Assembly: GCF_001465795.2 (NCBI RefSeq)
Contig: NZ_CP013659.2
Coordinates: forward strand, 2,064,501 to 2,128,500
Origin: Planococcus rifietoensis
Lineage (GTDB): Bacteria > Bacillota > Bacilli > Bacillales_A > Planococcaceae
Direction of reading: 5' to 3'
DNA length: 64,000 bases
This document shows, piece by piece, positions 63,466 through 64,000 of the stretch (positions within the stretch are counted from its first letter, which is position 1; each line of letters opens with the position of its first letter). The notes under the pieces are model-generated. The model worked only from the letters and a program-made list of their open reading frames with translations, had not been told where the DNA came from and did not search any database. The position numbers and the translations under genes were made by a program.

Positions 63466-64000
63466 TCAGCTTTTTTCATAAATTTCTTCTGTCCGGAAAA
63501 TTTTGACGACTGTCTGCACTAAAATATACAAATCCAGCCGCAGACTTTTGCGATTGATGTAATCGATGTCGATGTCAATTTTTTCATCCCAGCTCAAACT
63601 ATTGCGCCCGCTCACTTGTGCGAGGCCCGTCACTCCCGGTTTCACCATCAGCCGCTGCTTCTGGTAATCGTTGTAGTTGTCGGTCTGGTCGATGACAGTC
63701 GGGCGAGGGCCGATGAACGACATATCGCCTTTGACGATGTTGATCAGCTGAGGCAATTCATCGATGCTTGTTTTGCGGAGAATATTGCCGACTTTGGTAA
63801 TGCTCGGGTCGCCGTCGAACGGATTGATGCGGTTGCGCCTTTTATCCCGCCCGTGCTCCATCGTCCGGAATTTGTAGATCGTAAAATGCCGCCCGTAAAG
63901 CCCTCCGCGTTGCTGCTTGAACATGGCGGGCCCTTTTGACTCGATGCGGATCAAGATGGCAACTGCTAGCAATAATGGCGATAAGACCAATAACATCAAA
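63466..64000 (-). CDS. Undecaprenyl-phosphate sugar-1-phosphate transferase (5' end cut by window edge)
   Basis: 178 codons are visible; the N-terminus runs past position 64000. The visible part starts within the hydrophobic segment (LLVLSPLLLAVAILIRIESKGPA) and carries the monotopic transferase hallmarks: FKQQRGG, FTIYKFRTM, KTSIDELPQLINIVKGDMSFIGPRP and KPGVTGLAQVSGRN. It starts a repeat unit on undecaprenyl phosphate at the inner face of the membrane. It is the first visible gene of the second polysaccharide cluster. Confidence 0.92.
   Translation of the reverse strand, partial: LMLLVLSPLLLAVAILIRIESKGPAMFKQQRGGLYGRHFTIYKFRTMEHGRDKRRNRINPFDGDPSITKVGNILRKTSIDELPQLINIVKGDMSFIGPRPTVIDQTDNYNDYQKQRLMVKPGVTGLAQVSGRNSLSWDEKIDIDIDYINRKSLRLDLYILVQTVVKIFRTEEIYEKS

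Overview
The window looks like chromosomal DNA of a low-GC Gram-positive rod of the Bacillales, most likely Planococcaceae (Planococcus/Planomicrobium type). This is inferred from gene content: strong AGGAGG-type ribosome sites, a SAM-I riboswitch on metI-metC, GlpP antitermination with a cre site, a ComK-like protein, a BY-kinase capsule system, a class D sortase with its acidic LPXTA-type substrate, CWB2 wall-binding repeats and a ydaJKLM-like exopolysaccharide operon. No tRNA, rRNA, CRISPR array, prophage or complete insertion sequence was seen. Most genes lie on the minus strand.

Layout. 1-1921: a four-gene minus-strand operon with an ABM-fold monooxygenase, an unknown small protein, a stand-alone CarH-type cobalamin sensor domain and an RsbR-like STAS protein cut by the window edge. 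2055-4651: SAM riboswitch, metI and metC. 4681-9521: malic enzyme, hydroxyacyl-CoA dehydrogenase, a lipoprotein, a small unknown gene and a YeiH-type transporter. 9592-16039: first surface-polysaccharide cluster (aminotransferase, CapK-like protein, CapD-like dehydratase, BY-kinase and its membrane activator, small membrane protein). 16264-20235: OmpR-type regulator and a 1086-residue hybrid kinase. 20540-22210: a PAS-GGDEF diguanylate cyclase. 22481-30127: NRDE protein, SRPBCC protein, UV endonuclease, sensor kinase, sigma factor, ComK-like protein, GyrI-like protein, LysM deacetylase and a DUF4126 protein. 30274-36804: a ydaJKLM-like exopolysaccharide operon with two copies of its c-di-GMP-receptor-like and YdaJ-like genes. 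37154-42763: acetyltransferase, galU, and a TyrR-like regulator/aminotransferase/YjiH operon. 42981-50000: surface protein and sortase, zinc-ribbon HtrA-like protease, small secreted protein, YuiD-like protein and a wall-bound subtilase. 50262-55292: glpD, glpK, glpF and glpP. 55434-59859: hydrolase, acetyltransferase, flavin reductase and membrane proteins, including a 30-bp duplicated terminator around a repeat element. 59953-64000: second polysaccharide cluster (two GT4 enzymes around an HprK-like protein, and a sugar-phosphate transferase cut by the edge).

How genes fit together. The glycerol genes form a complete circuit: GlpP reads glycerol-3-phosphate and should prevent termination in leaders before glpF and glpD, while a cre site overlaps the glpFK promoter. 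The cytosolic diguanylate cyclase could feed the degenerate-GGDEF receptors of the exopolysaccharide operon; only the second receptor keeps a canonical RxxD I-site. The most novel-looking unit is the first operon, which appears to couple a B12 (possibly light) sensor to a stressosome-type STAS protein.
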